A stretch of 27,782 nt of DNA from JBBAEA01 sp041656175 (GCA_041656175.1 JBBAEA010000033.1:1-27782), one strand, 5' to 3'. Numbered from the stretch's first letter, positions 8,861 to 18,282 are shown. The notes: generated by a model from the letters alone, not told the origin. Program-made: numbers and translations.

Positions 8861-10606
8861 TTACACGCCAATAACTTGTTCTTCCATTTTGTGCTCAAAA
8901 CTCATGGTAATAAATTCCATGGGTTTGCCGATGCAGATGCCGACGTCGACGACAAAGTTGCCAGATTCGACGACTTCGATGTCGTTATTTTCTTCGTCGC
9001 ACTGCACAAAGAAGGCGTGTGCTTGCTCTTGTCCAGCGAAGTAGCCAGCGGCCCAGAGGCGCGCGAGGAAGTCGTCGAGCATGATGCGGACTTGGTCGCG
9101 AAGTTCGCTGCCGTTGACCTCGAAAACGACCCACTGTGTGTTTTCGTAGATGGCGCGTTTGACGGCGTTAAAGACGCGTCGCGAGGTGAGGTAGCGCCAG
9201 TCGGGGTCGGTGGACAAGGAGCGTGCGCCCCAGGGACGGATGCCGCGCTGGGGGATGCTGCGAATGCAGTTAATGCCCTTGTCGTTGAGTTCGGCAAGGT
9301 GCCCTTCGCTCAGTTTGACTTCGACGTCGGTGCAGTTTTTGAGTTCGACATTGGCGGGGGCGCGAAAGACGCCGTCGGTGCGGTCACAGCGCGCCATGAG
9401 GCCAGCGATGTAGCCGCTGGGGGGGATGAGTACGCTTGATGCCTCGATGCGAGCTTGAATCCAAGGGTAGTAGAGAGCGCCGAAGCTGCTGTTGAATTTA
9501 CTACGGTAGTCTTGGACTTGGTCGGCTCGAATGCCACGCGGGGTGTCGAGTATGGCGAAACGGTCGCCCATGCGCTCGCAGTGGTTGATGAGGGCGAGTT
9601 GTATGCCTAGGAGGTCGCGTGTGGAGTCAAAGACGGGGATATGCTCGTGCAGGTATTGTAGGTCAGGTATAGCGACGAGGTCGATTTCTTCGTTCGCTTC
9701 AAGTGCGCCAAGCCCGTAGCGAGCACCTGGACCGTTGTTGTAGCCGATGACGTCATCGGGGGTGATGCCCGCAATTCCGTCGCGACCGCCGCGCAACGTG
9801 ATGTTTTGCCCGACCATGGGGAAGCTAGAGTGCTCGCCGCTTGAGAGCATGTTGATGCGGATGAGCCCAGATTCCTGCTGTATGACGCGGCAAACGTTGC
9901 GTACGGCGAACTTTGACATCGAGAGGTTCGCGAAACGCTCGCTGCGTTTTTTGTCTTTGATGGCGAGTGTGAACTCGACGCTTTGAACGTAGGTGGGGGA
10001 GGCGGATTTGTAGTGGTGCTCAAGATCCTCGCGCCAATAAATTTCGTTACCGCGCACGCGTTCAACCGTGACATAGCTAGTGACATCCCCATCGTCGAAT
10101 TTAAGCACCATGCCGCGGTCTATGCCGCGCGCACTTTGCAGCGTCGCCATGCGAACCCCAGGTGTTAGGTCAAAGCTCAAGAAGCTGTGCACACGCGCCT
10201 CTTGCATCTCTTCGACTTCGACGCTTACGTCGTTGCCCCAAGTTCCTTCGCTGGAGGCCAAAACCTCCAACGTGGGGTAGCCCTGCGAGTCCAACAGCTC
10301 ATAGCGCGCCGCCCTCGCCAGCTCGCCGTCCCCATGTCGAAACACATGTGCTATGCGAACGACGAAACAGCGCGTACCACCGTTTGCGAAAAAACCCCAA
10401 ACGCTTGGGTACAAATAGCTGTCCTCGACGGGGTCGCCAAAAATACGCCGAAATTGCTGCACACTTTGTATGGAAACCGGCTCATTGAGCGGCCCCCGCT
10501 CCGACACGCCCAAAAACGCCGGCACCCCAGTTTCGCCGACCGTAATGTCACGCGAAATCTTGGGGTTGTCCTCAAAGTATATCCCTGGAACTCTAATTTT
10601 CGCCAT
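8861..10606 (-). CDS. Contractile injection system / phage-like tail sheath protein
   Basis: A 581-residue protein. The N-terminus (MAKIRVPGIYFEDNP, then TGVPAFLGVSERGPLNEPVSI and QFRRIFGDP) and the C-terminal domain are those of eCIS and phage sheath proteins. The C-terminal domain contains GIRPWGARSLS, RRVFNAVKRAIYENTQWVVFE and the final ICIGKPMEFITMSFEHKM strand. Sheath subunits form the contractile outer tube that drives the inner tube into a target. The start at 10606 is preferred over the upstream Met at 10681 because it has an agaggaac ribosome-binding site and gives the family N-terminus. Upstream on the same strand are the DUF6760-like and hub chaperone frames. A hairpin (GCGCACAA at 10687-10694 with TTGTGCGC at 10710-10717) sits in the 122-base gap. 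An eCIS is more likely than a prophage because of those neighbours. Confidence 0.93.
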   Translation of the reverse strand: MAKIRVPGIYFEDNPKISRDITVGETGVPAFLGVSERGPLNEPVSIQSVQQFRRIFGDPVEDSYLYPSVWGFFANGGTRCFVVRIAHVFRHGDGELARAARYELLDSQGYPTLEVLASSEGTWGNDVSVEVEEMQEARVHSFLSFDLTPGVRMATLQSARGIDRGMVLKFDDGDVTSYVTVERVRGNEIYWREDLEHHYKSASPTYVQSVEFTLAIKDKKRSERFANLSMSKFAVRNVCRVIQQESGLIRINMLSSGEHSSFPMVGQNITLRGGRDGIAGITPDDVIGYNNGPGARYGLGALEANEEIDLVAIPDLQYLHEHIPVFDSTRDLLGIQLALINHCERMGDRFAILDTPRGIRADQVQDYRSKFNSSFGALYYPWIQARIEASSVLIPPSGYIAGLMARCDRTDGVFRAPANVELKNCTDVEVKLSEGHLAELNDKGINCIRSIPQRGIRPWGARSLSTDPDWRYLTSRRVFNAVKRAIYENTQWVVFEVNGSELRDQVRIMLDDFLARLWAAGYFAGQEQAHAFFVQCDEENNDIEVVESGNFVVDVGICIGKPMEFITMSFEHKMEEQVIGV

Positions 10607-10728
10607 CTGTTCCTCTATTGCTAACGAAAGCTTGGCCCCAGTTTTTGCAAAGCGCAGCCACGCCATAAGCAGCCGCGCCACTCAGCGCGCACAAGACTGA
10701 GACCTAGCATTGTGCGCCTAGCGCTGTC

Positions 10729-10896
10729 CTACCCTCCACGGCTCTCATTGATCTCACGGTTGATCTCCGAAATCTCCCTGATCCATATCTGGCGCTCCTT
10801 GTGCTCCATCTGCAGGATATCATCAATCGACCAGTGAAAGTGGTAGGCGATATACGCTACCTCCTGATACAGCTTGTCGAGGGGGTAGCTTAGTAC
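10729..10896 (-). CDS. DUF6760-like small eCIS protein without a normal start codon
   Basis: A 55-codon frame from GTA (10896-10894) to TAG (10731-10729): VLSYPLDKLYQEVAYIAYHF, then HWSIDDILQMEHKERQIW and a charged tail. It matches, from memory, the small DUF6760 proteins found beside the hub assembly chaperone in eCIS loci (LxxEVAYxAYHFHW). No ATG, GTG or TTG lies between the upstream in-frame TGA and the conserved region. The first ATG is at codon 30, inside the domain. The frame can be reached from the preceding gene by a -1 shift on its G7 run, giving a 177-residue fusion. Alternatives are an unusual start codon (GTA or CTG) or a homopolymer error. Confidence 0.7.
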   Translation of the reverse strand, partial: VLSYPLDKLYQEVAYIAYHFHWSIDDILQMEHKERQIWIREISEINREINESRGG

Positions 10897-11261
10897 CCCC
10901 CCAAGCCAGTACCCATGTCCACATCAAACTCATGCTTACACGCCGGGCAACTTACCTTGATCGTTGCAGCCCCTTCCTCGTTAATCTTGCGATAAAACTC
11001 TTGCAAATACGCCAAGTCCGAACTGAAAAAGTCCTCTACAATATTGGGCGCAACCGTCCGCAACGTCCCCAACTTCACAATCACTCGGCTGAGCAAAATG
11101 ATCACCAAATACGCCCTGTTGGCCTGCACGCGGTAGTCCTGCAGCGGCGCAATCTCATCCTTCGCCGTCGCCAAGCGCATCACCCCTTCGCGATGCAAAT
11201 TTCCGTCCTTATCCACGTAACCCTTGGGAAGTGTAAACGCAAACTCTGTTTGAAAGGCCAT
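10890..11261 (-). CDS. Baseplate hub assembly chaperone-like eCIS protein
   Basis: A 123-residue protein starting MAFQTEFAFTLPKGYVDKDG, with NLHREGVMRLATAKDEI, RVQANRAYLVIILLSRVI and LAYLQEFYRKINEEG. These features are typical of the T4-type baseplate hub assembly chaperone family found in eCIS clusters. The tail carries CPACKHEF (Cys105, Cys108), a half zinc-knuckle usual in these proteins. An AAGGAAG ribosome-binding site precedes the ATG at 11261. It appears to be the first gene of a minus-strand group with the DUF6760-like and sheath genes. Its last codons are TTG GGG GGG TAC TAA, and the downstream frame is in -1. Its presumed job is assembly of the tube or baseplate; it is not expected to remain in the particle, though that is inferred from phage parallels. 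Confidence 0.85.
   Translation of the reverse strand: MAFQTEFAFTLPKGYVDKDGNLHREGVMRLATAKDEIAPLQDYRVQANRAYLVIILLSRVIVKLGTLRTVAPNIVEDFFSSDLAYLQEFYRKINEEGAATIKVSCPACKHEFDVDMGTGLGGY
10896..10902 (-). promoter_or_regulatory. Candidate -1 frameshift site G-GGG-GGG
   Basis: The seven G residues are phased X XXY YYZ relative to the chaperone frame (TT[G GGG GGG] TAC TAA), as required for tandem slippage by -1. After slippage the ribosome reads GTA CTA AGC and enters the DUF6760-like frame. The run can also pair with CCCCC at 10881-10885 on the forward-strand palindrome GGGGGTA-gcttag-TACCCCC, so a hairpin overlaps the site. Transcriptional slippage is an equal possibility. Confidence 0.45.
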
Positions 11262-11339
11262 CTCTTGCTTCCTTTATTTTGACCCATCGGTCGTCAAAAA
11301 CGTGGGCACATACGCCGCGCCCGCCTAAGTCCAATAAGT

Positions 11340-11435
11340 CTAATACGCTTTTAGCGACTTGTCTATAACATCAAAAACTCGCTTTTCACTTTCACCCTTG
11401 ACCCAAGACTCGCCTAGCTCTAGTTTCTTCTGTGC
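11340..11435 (-). other. Possible 3' remnant of a coding sequence next to a repeat
   Basis: On the minus strand, upstream of the hub chaperone gene, a frame reads AQKKLELGESWVKGESEKRV and ends FDVIDKSLKAY before a TAG. The residue composition is protein-like. There is no start codon, and the frame runs back into repeat copy 3 at 11456. It may be the tail of a gene truncated when the repeat arrived. A 32-codon open stretch can also arise by chance, so this is weak. Confidence 0.2.
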
Positions 11436-11455
11436 AAGGGGGGAGTTTTTTGGGT

Positions 11456-11600
11456 GGGGGGCAACGCCCCCCTACGCGCAAGCTTCCCTCAGCATCGGCC
11501 TGCAAGCGCAAAATTTTGTGCATTGTTTCGCCTAAACGGCGAACCACCGCACAAAATGCGCTTTGCGGCCCCTGCTTCGGGCGATCTTGCGCTACCCCCC
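11456..11600 (+). repeat. Structured palindromic repeat, copy 3
   Basis: A 145-bp element from GGGGGGC to GCTACCCCCC. It has outer arms GCGCAAG/CTTGCGC, then GGCC..GC/GC..GGCC. The inner arms are CGC-[AAA]-ATTTTGTGC against GCACAAAAT-GCG with the shared 3-nt bulge, and the tip is ttcgcc/ggcgaa. It lies between the divergent hub chaperone and pepA genes, ending 42 bases before the pepA start. Confidence 0.9.
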
Positions 11601-11642
11601 GTCGCTCAACGCGTCTTTTTAACCCCAATCACAGAGTTTTTC

Positions 11643-13109
11643 ATGAACACACAATTACAATTTATTCCGCTCTCCTCCTCTAAATTAGCCGATAAACACA
11701 AGATCTTGGTAGCATACCACGATAGCAGCGATGTCTTACTCGATCCGCTCTGCGATGATCCCAAAACTCTGAGCTTGGCAAAAAAAATATTAAAAAAAGC
11801 CCAATCCGATCTCAAAGAAAAAGCTATCGTCAAAACGCTCATTACCGAAGTCGAAGGTGAGAGCGAAAAGACGCTATCCATTATAATACTGCCACACACC
11901 GCCTCGCGTAACTTATCTGACGCGAACTTTATGACGCTGCAAAAAGCCATCGCCCCGCTACTCGATGAAGACGAGTGCAGCGCTTATATCGCCGCACGTA
12001 GAGCTGAAGATCACTTAGGATTTGCGCTTTTGCTTGCGAAGCTAAGTTCTAAATATACTCAAAAATCCGACGATGATGCGAAAATTCAAAGGCTTAGCTG
12101 TATTTTTGTCGGTGAACACGAACCCACGGCGAAGAAACTCGAGATTTGTAATGCCACCGCTTTGGCCGTGCAAAATTGTGCAAAATGGGTCGACATGCCG
12201 CCAAACCAGTTGGGACCCACATCTTTTGCCGATATCATTCGCCACAGCGCAAGCGAAGTTGGCATCGACTGCGAAATAATCAGCGGCACTGAATTAGCGG
12301 AACGCGGGTTTGGCGGCATATATAATGTTGGCAAATCTGCCGCAATGCCGCCGCAGCTCTGCATCCTGCGCTACCGCGCTAAAGAGGCTAAGGAACACGT
12401 AGCCATCGTTGGAAAAGGCGTCACCTTCGATACTGGTGGTTTGTGCCTCAAACCGCGAGAGCACATCACCACCATGAAAGGCGACATGGCCGGCGCCGCC
12501 ATAAGTCTCGAAATCGCGTGCCTAGCAGCGCGTTTGAAGCTCGATGTCAACCTTACCGCCGTCATTGGTATCGCCGAAAACGCGATCGGCCACGAAGCCT
12601 ATCGCCCCGATGACATCATTACCCTCTACTCGGGCAAAACCGTCGAAATTAATAATACCGACGCCGAGGGGCGACTGCTGCTGGCCGACGGTGTGGCGTA
12701 TGCCGCTAAACACCTCAATGCTGATGTCATTATCGATATAGCTACCTTAACAGGCGCGCAGCTCATCGCTACGGGTAAACAACACGCTGGCGTACTAACG
12801 CCAAGCGAAGCCCTTGAAAAACGCATACGCGCCGCTGGCCTAAAAGTAGGAGAGCCCGTCTTCCCGCTGCTCTACGCGCGCGAAATACTAATGACAGAGT
12901 TTAAAAGCGAAGTCGCCGACATGAAGAACTCTGGCAAAGATCGCATGAACGCTCAATCTTCAGCAGCAGGACACTTTGTAGAATCGCATTTGGGAGATTT
13001 CGCTGGGGAGTGGATGCATATTGATATCGCAGGTCCTGCCTGGAGCGAGGAGCGCGCCACAGGCTACGGCGTAGGGCTACTACTCGCCTTCCTTAAAACA
13101 AAGGAGTAG
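11643..13109 (+). CDS. Leucyl aminopeptidase (M17, PepA)
   Basis: A 488-residue cytosolic exopeptidase that removes N-terminal residues, leucine in particular, using two divalent metals. The M17 signature NTDAEGRLLLAD is present. The metal and catalytic residues all appear with a constant offset of 12 from E. coli PepA: Lys258 and Asp263 in GKGVTFDTGG, Asp281 in KGDMAGA, and Asp340 and Glu342 in the signature. The variable N-terminal domain covers about residues 1-155. I chose the ATG at 11643. The open frame begins earlier (11454), but that stretch is the translated repeat copy 3. The ribosome-binding site (acagag) is weak. Single gene, followed by a repeat-rich gap. Confidence 0.95.
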   Translation: MNTQLQFIPLSSSKLADKHKILVAYHDSSDVLLDPLCDDPKTLSLAKKILKKAQSDLKEKAIVKTLITEVEGESEKTLSIIILPHTASRNLSDANFMTLQKAIAPLLDEDECSAYIAARRAEDHLGFALLLAKLSSKYTQKSDDDAKIQRLSCIFVGEHEPTAKKLEICNATALAVQNCAKWVDMPPNQLGPTSFADIIRHSASEVGIDCEIISGTELAERGFGGIYNVGKSAAMPPQLCILRYRAKEAKEHVAIVGKGVTFDTGGLCLKPREHITTMKGDMAGAAISLEIACLAARLKLDVNLTAVIGIAENAIGHEAYRPDDIITLYSGKTVEINNTDAEGRLLLADGVAYAAKHLNADVIIDIATLTGAQLIATGKQHAGVLTPSEALEKRIRAAGLKVGEPVFPLLYAREILMTEFKSEVADMKNSGKDRMNAQSSAAGHFVESHLGDFAGEWMHIDIAGPAWSEERATGYGVGLLLAFLKTKE

Positions 13110-13213
13110 AGCGGCACTCGGGCGAGGGGCTGGGGCGCAAGCCCTAAGCGGGGCGTGGGGCAGAGCCCATGGCAGCCGCAAAGTCATGTTTCGCCAAAAA
13201 CTGGACGGGGCGT

Positions 13214-13332
13214 CGCGGGGTGTCCCCGCGGAGGGGGTAGTGGCAAACCCGCGCAAAGCAAGGGGTTGACACGTAGGGGGAGACTTCCCCCACAAAAATA
13301 AAAACTTAAAAACAGCCAAATATACGACTTTG
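13214..13332 (-). repeat. Short-form structured repeat, copy a, with adjoining hairpin
   Basis: Positions 13232-13332 on the minus strand match 27605-27705 with 6 differences in 101 bases. The element has the same plan as the long repeats (GGGGGAAG..CCCCCTACG at one end, CACTACCCCC at the other). Its arms are GTGTCAACCC and GGGTTTGCCAC, and it has only a short core. Just outside lies a perfect hairpin CGCGGGG-tgt-CCCCGCG (13214-13230). The rest of the 13110-13421 gap holds GGGGC-type palindromes (ggggcagagcccat and similar) and no gene. Confidence 0.85.
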
Positions 13333-13421
13333 TGCTTGCCATGGGGCAGAGCCCCACAAATAGATCGTGGCATCCCTATTATGATAGCCTGATCTTTCGC
13401 ATAATTTTACGATAAAGAGAT

Positions 13422-15758
13422 ATGCCTCTACTTCATGTTCGCTACTTCGTCATATTGCTTTTATGCATGCAGTTATGCGGGTGCAGTGCTATCTTTGGCG
13501 ACGATCCTGCACAGTCCAGCGATGTGGTGCAAGAGAGCGTAGCGCCTGAGCTAAGCAAAAACAGCGAGCTGGCTGCTGAACTTGTAGAACGAACTTTGCT
13601 AAAGGCGAGTGAGCTGCTTAACGCGGTAGAGCACCTTGCTGGCGACGTAATAAACCGCGCGAACGCACTTTTAACGAACATTACGCGTGTATTTCGCGGT
13701 GAAGCTACGCATTGCTTCGTTTTGCACGAAGATTATGCGCATTTAATGTATGGGCAGGATCTGACGTGTATGCTAGCGGGAGCTGGTGCGTTCCCACCGC
13801 AGGTGGCGGCGTTAGACGAGGAGATGCGCTGTTGTTTTTCGCTAACGCCGGGGAGCTACCAATTTTGGGCTTTTGGCCAAAGTGTCAGCTCTGGTATTAT
13901 GGATTTCGACATAGCAAAGAAAGGGGAAAAGCGCTTTAGCATTGAGCAGGGGGTGGCAGTAGATTTTTTAGTGCTTGATGCCAAAACAGGGGAGCCTCTA
14001 GCCAATGCACTCATTTCGCTTTCTGAAGACTCTCTGCATTTGCTGTCGATGACGCGTTGGAGCGATGAAGACGGTTATGCGGTGTTTCCCGTGGCTTATG
14101 GTCAAAAATATAGCGTATCTGTGCGCGCATCGAATTATTTACCGATTCACGCCGCGATGATCACGGTTCCTTACGACGATGATTTGTTGCTCAAGCCCTT
14201 TGAGTTTCGCCTCGATCACGGCGTAGAGCTAAGCGGACGCGTCTTGAGCCCACGGGGTGTTGCTGTGCAGGGCGCGAAAATACATGTTCTGGTACACACG
14301 AGCGATGGGGGGCTCTGGAACTCCGACGTCGACTTACCCAAGCCACTGAGCTACCAAAACTTGGAACTGCGCAAAATCTGGTTCCCACAGCGAAGAAGCC
14401 TCGAATCTTTGTCGGACGGAAGTTTCCAAGCCTCTAACATTGCCCACGGAAAGATCAGTATTTTTGCGAGCCACACAGAGTTTGCGCCGTCCGCCGTACT
14501 TAACTTGCAAGCCGTTAACGACGATAGCTACGGGGATCTTGTTCTCGAACTTCAGCGCGCTTATCCCTTGTTATTGCGCACTATTAACGAACAGGGGGGC
14601 GCCATACAGGCAAATATTCGCTACAAAGCGCAAAACACCGCAACTTGGTCCCAACCCGTCCAAAGCAATCAACAAGGCTTTGTGCAACTCAAAAACTTGC
14701 CAAAACTCTGCGACATTGAGCTTTTTGGCCCAAATTTACAGACCATGCGCTTTAGCCTCGATCTTGCTCAAATCAGTGAATACGAAGCCGTCGTACACAG
14801 CTTATCGACACCCATTAAAGGACGCGTACAACACTTGCGAGACGCAGTGCCAAAGGCACAGATAAGCGCGAACTTGGCGGCGTTCCCACAATGCCGCGCT
14901 AGCAGCGCTAACGACGGAAGCTTCAAGCTCGAATTCTGCCCAACGCCCCCTCTCTGGCTCGAGCTCCGTGCCGAAGGGCTAGCCCCTACATGGGTATACG
15001 TTCACAACGCTTCAGAGCTGCTCATCATCGACGTTCCGCGACCCGCATCCTTGCACTTTGTTTTGCCAAACGAGTCTAGTGAAGATAGTTCTTTGGAAAT
15101 ACAATGTGAACTGCGAACAAAATACGATGCCGCAGCCAATAGTGACAAAGAAGTCGTCGAAAACTTTAGTATCGATAAAGCAAGGCCATGGAAAGAAGCC
15201 TTGGCGCCTCAAGACTACACGCTTCGCTGTGTTAGCGCCGATTCAGAAGACGTTGAACTTAGCCTAAACCTAGCCGAAGGCGAAAAGAAAGAACTACAAC
15301 TCGTCTTAAGCCCCAAAAAACGCTTCACAGGCTATGTTCTAGATGATGCCTCATCGCCCGTTGCTAACGCTCGCGTCCTTTGCGGCGACACCGTTACTCT
15401 AAGCGACGAGAGAGGGCAATATAGCTGCCCATTTAAAGCGAAAACTGCGCTACAGCTTCGTGCCGCTCACTGGCTTTATGGTAGCGGTGAAATTCGCGTG
15501 GACGCACAAAAACTCGAAGAACAGCATAATATTCGACTAAAAGATGCAGTTGACACGGATTGTGCGAAGTTCCTGCAAGAAAACGGCATAATTTTAGTGA
15601 AGGATGCCTACAGCTACCTCGTCGATGATACAGAAAAATCTGAACTAGCTCTCAAAAACACTCTAAAAAGAGGAGATTACCTCGAAAGCTGTAGCTGCGA
15701 ACACGGCGGCTGCAAAAACTTCGTTTTTGTTCGCAATAACGCGCGCTTTATGCCATGA
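13422..15758 (+). CDS. Large lipoprotein with carboxypeptidase-regulatory-like domains
   Basis: A 778-residue protein with a clear lipoprotein signal ending in the lipobox LCGC (Cys21). A helical, coiled-coil-like stretch (about 45-90, ELVERTLLKASELLNAVEHL) follows. At least four beta-sandwich units of the carboxypeptidase-regulatory (CarboxypepD_reg/Cna-B) type can be seen. They are VDFLVLDAKTGEPLANALIS (about 186), ELSGRVLSPRGVAVQGAKI (about 270), PIKGRVQHLRDAVPKAQISA (about 465) and FTGYVLDDASSPVANARVLC (about 643). These domains usually act as structural or binding modules on the cell surface. No catalytic motif was found. Paired cysteines near the C-terminus (SCSCEHGGC) suggest disulfides in the periplasm or outside. 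No function is assigned. The start at 13422 follows aaagagat. Confidence 0.8.
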   Translation: MPLLHVRYFVILLLCMQLCGCSAIFGDDPAQSSDVVQESVAPELSKNSELAAELVERTLLKASELLNAVEHLAGDVINRANALLTNITRVFRGEATHCFVLHEDYAHLMYGQDLTCMLAGAGAFPPQVAALDEEMRCCFSLTPGSYQFWAFGQSVSSGIMDFDIAKKGEKRFSIEQGVAVDFLVLDAKTGEPLANALISLSEDSLHLLSMTRWSDEDGYAVFPVAYGQKYSVSVRASNYLPIHAAMITVPYDDDLLLKPFEFRLDHGVELSGRVLSPRGVAVQGAKIHVLVHTSDGGLWNSDVDLPKPLSYQNLELRKIWFPQRRSLESLSDGSFQASNIAHGKISIFASHTEFAPSAVLNLQAVNDDSYGDLVLELQRAYPLLLRTINEQGGAIQANIRYKAQNTATWSQPVQSNQQGFVQLKNLPKLCDIELFGPNLQTMRFSLDLAQISEYEAVVHSLSTPIKGRVQHLRDAVPKAQISANLAAFPQCRASSANDGSFKLEFCPTPPLWLELRAEGLAPTWVYVHNASELLIIDVPRPASLHFVLPNESSEDSSLEIQCELRTKYDAAANSDKEVVENFSIDKARPWKEALAPQDYTLRCVSADSEDVELSLNLAEGEKKELQLVLSPKKRFTGYVLDDASSPVANARVLCGDTVTLSDERGQYSCPFKAKTALQLRAAHWLYGSGEIRVDAQKLEEQHNIRLKDAVDTDCAKFLQENGIILVKDAYSYLVDDTEKSELALKNTLKRGDYLESCSCEHGGCKNFVFVRNNARFMP

Positions 15759-15831
15759 GTTGTTAACTTTCGTGGATTTTTCACCCAATAGCTTCACTTG
15801 CCATCGTTTGTTGAGTGGTTCCATAAACGTT

Positions 15832-16224
15832 TTAAAAATCCTCAAACTGCTCCCCGATTCCCATACCTGCTTCTTGTCGTTCCGCCAACGCGTCGGGGTC
15901 GAAGATAGAGAGATCGCAAGGCTTCCAAGGAGAGAAGTGTTTTTCGAGATCCATTTCGCGGTACTGCACAGGACGATATCCGCGGTGAACGAGCTGGAGT
16001 AAAAAGCGCTTAAAAAGGGATTCGACACTTTTGTCGTCAAAGACCTTAAAGTGGATAATGGGGTGGAACATCGTTCGGGTAAAAGCTTCACCCAATAATT
16101 TACGCTTACCCCTTGCTCCGCGTACCATCGTGAGCATTAAGGTGATCTTCTCAGGACCGCTAGAAACCTGTGGTGCAATATACTCCACTTCTATTTCGCG
16201 TAAATCCAAATCTAAAAACGCCAT
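15832..16224 (-). CDS. Hypothetical protein, 130 residues
   Basis: I do not recognise a family. The frame has a good ribosome-binding site (gagaggtac before the ATG at 16224). It encodes a soluble, mixed-charge protein: MAFLDLDLREIEVEYIAPQV, then TLMLTMVRGARGKRKLLGEA, HPIIHFKVFDDKSVESLFKR and a C-terminal part rich in acidic residues (GIGEQFEDF). There is no signal peptide or membrane helix. It stands alone between a plus-strand lipoprotein gene and a repeat-filled gap before glgA. It is about the size of eCIS tube proteins but lacks their typical motifs, so I do not link it to the eCIS genes. Confidence 0.65.
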   Translation of the reverse strand: MAFLDLDLREIEVEYIAPQVSSGPEKITLMLTMVRGARGKRKLLGEAFTRTMFHPIIHFKVFDDKSVESLFKRFLLQLVHRGYRPVQYREMDLEKHFSPWKPCDLSIFDPDALAERQEAGMGIGEQFEDF

Positions 16225-16481
16225 AGCTAGTACCTCTCAAACGAACTGCAAAACCAGCCAAATCCCTGCGACAAATCTATCGCAGCAACATTCTAACACG
16301 CCTAAGCCAAGCTCGCAATGGTAGGCTTCACTTCGCTCCGACTTATGCGTTGACTGTTGGGGCTTGCCAAGACATCAAGAACTGGGGTGCAAATATGAGA
16401 AATATGCGCGCAGAGACCAAAAACGGCTTCCCCATTGATGAATGCAAAAACAATCCATAAATAGCTAGAGTAAATTGTGGA

Positions 16482-16627
16482 AAGCTATTCGTGGAAAAAA
16501 AACTTCGTGGAAAAAACCTGCGCGGAAAAAAGCTTTTCGTGCCTTTCGTGTTTTTCGTGGTAAAAAATAACGCGTTAATGATAGATACCCTTATTAACCA
16601 CAAAAAACACGAAAAAACACGAAAAAA
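16482..16627. repeat. CACGAAAA-type repeat cluster with inverted arms
   Basis: Units of cgtggaaaaaa recur from 16490, followed by gcctttcgtgtttttcgtgg (16541-16560). After a 36-base spacer comes the inverted form, accacaaaaaacacgaaaaa (around 16598-16617). The motifs are those of 1-435, so the family is dispersed. The 16225-16671 gap holds this cluster and no convincing gene; the minus-strand frame across it is repeat translation. Confidence 0.8.
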
Positions 16628-16671
16628 TCTGACTTATTCAAGGCTTCCTTAAGAGCACTACAACACCAGCT

Positions 16672-18138
16672 CTAAAAACGAATGCGCCTTGCTTCTTCGT
16701 AAAGCTCGCGATATTTGCGGGCGCTATCTTCCCAAGAGAAGCGTTTTTTCATACCGCGTTCGCGTAGTTCATCGATTTGGTCGGCTTCGTTGTAGTAGGT
16801 GTAGAGCGACCAACCGATGGTGTTATAGAGTGCGCTCGGCGTTTGGTCGTAGTATTTAAAGCCAGTGCCTTTGCGGTGATAGGCGTCAAAGTTCTCGACA
16901 GTGTCGTTGAGGCCACCGACGGCGTGTACGATGGGTATGCTTCCGTAGCGTAGGCTAAAGAGCTGGTTGAGCCCACAGGGTTCAAAGACCGAGGGCATAA
17001 GGAAGAAGTCGCTGCCCGCCTCTATTCGGTGTGCCAAGGGGTTACTGTAGCCTAGGTATAATCCGAATTTGCCTGGATAGCGACGCGCCATCGCATCGAA
17101 GAAATCGTGTGCCCAAGACTCTCCAGAGCCCAAAAGCGCGATTTGTAGATCAAGACCCATGAGTGCTTCAAAGACTTCCGCTAAAAGGCGTATTCCCTTC
17201 TGATCGACGAGTCGAGCGACCAAACCGTAAAGCGGAACGTCGCTGCGCTGTACAAGTCCGAGCTCTTCTTGCAGAGCGCGCTTGCACTCTGCTTTTCCGT
17301 CCATATCGCCTACATCGTAGGGGGCAGCTATGTGTTCGTCGTCGGCTGGGTTCCACTCTTCATAATCCATGCCGTTGAGAACGCCGCGAAGCGCCCACGA
17401 TTTGTCGCGAACGACACCTTCAAGGCCATGACCAAAACGTTCCGTCTTGATTTCCTCGGCGTAGCCCGGGCTTACGGCGTTAAAGAGCGTGGAGTGATAA
17501 ATACCACCCTTTAGCAGATTGACCTTATCATTCCACTCCAAACCAAGGTGGTTGTAGTACTCCCAGCCAATTCCCAAAACGTCCATCAAACCCGCATAGT
17601 AACGCCCCTGGTACTCCATATTATGAATAGTCAACAAACTCGCCGCGCCCCCCAAATGCGAGTCGTGGCGATACACAGTGTTTAAAAATATAGGAACAGC
17701 CGCAGTGTGCCAGTCGTTGGCATGCACAATATCGGGCGAAAAATCGAGCTTTTTACACAGCTGCAGGGCCGCCCGCGACAAGAAAACGAAGCGGTTGTCG
17801 TTGTCCATAAAACCTTCGCCGTTCGCTTCATTGTACAAGCTCTTTCGCCCGAAATAGCGCTCATGAGCGATGAAGTACACGGGAACTTTGGTATTCGGTA
17901 GCGTCGATTCGTAAACCTCGCACCAGTGCTCGCCCAAAACCCCCATCGGCACTCCCATTGCACCCGGTATCGGCTTTAAACCATAGCGCTCCCGGTCAAT
18001 GACGCCGTACAAGGGCATCACAATTCGCACGTCGTCGCCGAGCTGCGCCAAAAATTTGGGCAAAATCCCCGCTACGTCAGCCAAACCACCAGTCTTTGCA
18101 AAAGGCACCGCCTCCGATGCGACCATCAATACTCTCAT
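16672..18138 (-). CDS. Glycogen synthase (ADP-glucose type, GT5)
   Basis: A 488-residue enzyme that extends alpha-1,4-glucan chains from ADP-glucose. It begins MRVLMVASEAVPFAKTGGLA, with the KTGGL sugar-nucleotide motif at Lys15. HANDWHTA in the N-terminal half and, in the second Rossmann domain, FEPCGLNQLFSLRYG with the catalytic Glu at about 386 are also present. Length matches bacterial GlgA (about 480). The start at 18138 has an aaggacgg ribosome-binding site and gives the family N-terminus; a longer frame begins at 18189. No other glycogen gene is adjacent. Cytoplasmic. Confidence 0.95.
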   Translation of the reverse strand: MRVLMVASEAVPFAKTGGLADVAGILPKFLAQLGDDVRIVMPLYGVIDRERYGLKPIPGAMGVPMGVLGEHWCEVYESTLPNTKVPVYFIAHERYFGRKSLYNEANGEGFMDNDNRFVFLSRAALQLCKKLDFSPDIVHANDWHTAAVPIFLNTVYRHDSHLGGAASLLTIHNMEYQGRYYAGLMDVLGIGWEYYNHLGLEWNDKVNLLKGGIYHSTLFNAVSPGYAEEIKTERFGHGLEGVVRDKSWALRGVLNGMDYEEWNPADDEHIAAPYDVGDMDGKAECKRALQEELGLVQRSDVPLYGLVARLVDQKGIRLLAEVFEALMGLDLQIALLGSGESWAHDFFDAMARRYPGKFGLYLGYSNPLAHRIEAGSDFFLMPSVFEPCGLNQLFSLRYGSIPIVHAVGGLNDTVENFDAYHRKGTGFKYYDQTPSALYNTIGWSLYTYYNEADQIDELRERGMKKRFSWEDSARKYRELYEEARRIRF

Positions 18139-18282
18139 TATTCCGTCCTTCTGCCCCGTAGTTTCCCAGCCCCGCCCCCATTTCAACATGAATCCGCTCT
18201 GCTAACAAGTTGTTTCAGTTACGCCAGCTTCCAAAACCTTCCCATATCATTAATATAGCGTATAGTTTTGAGGTTTTTTTGT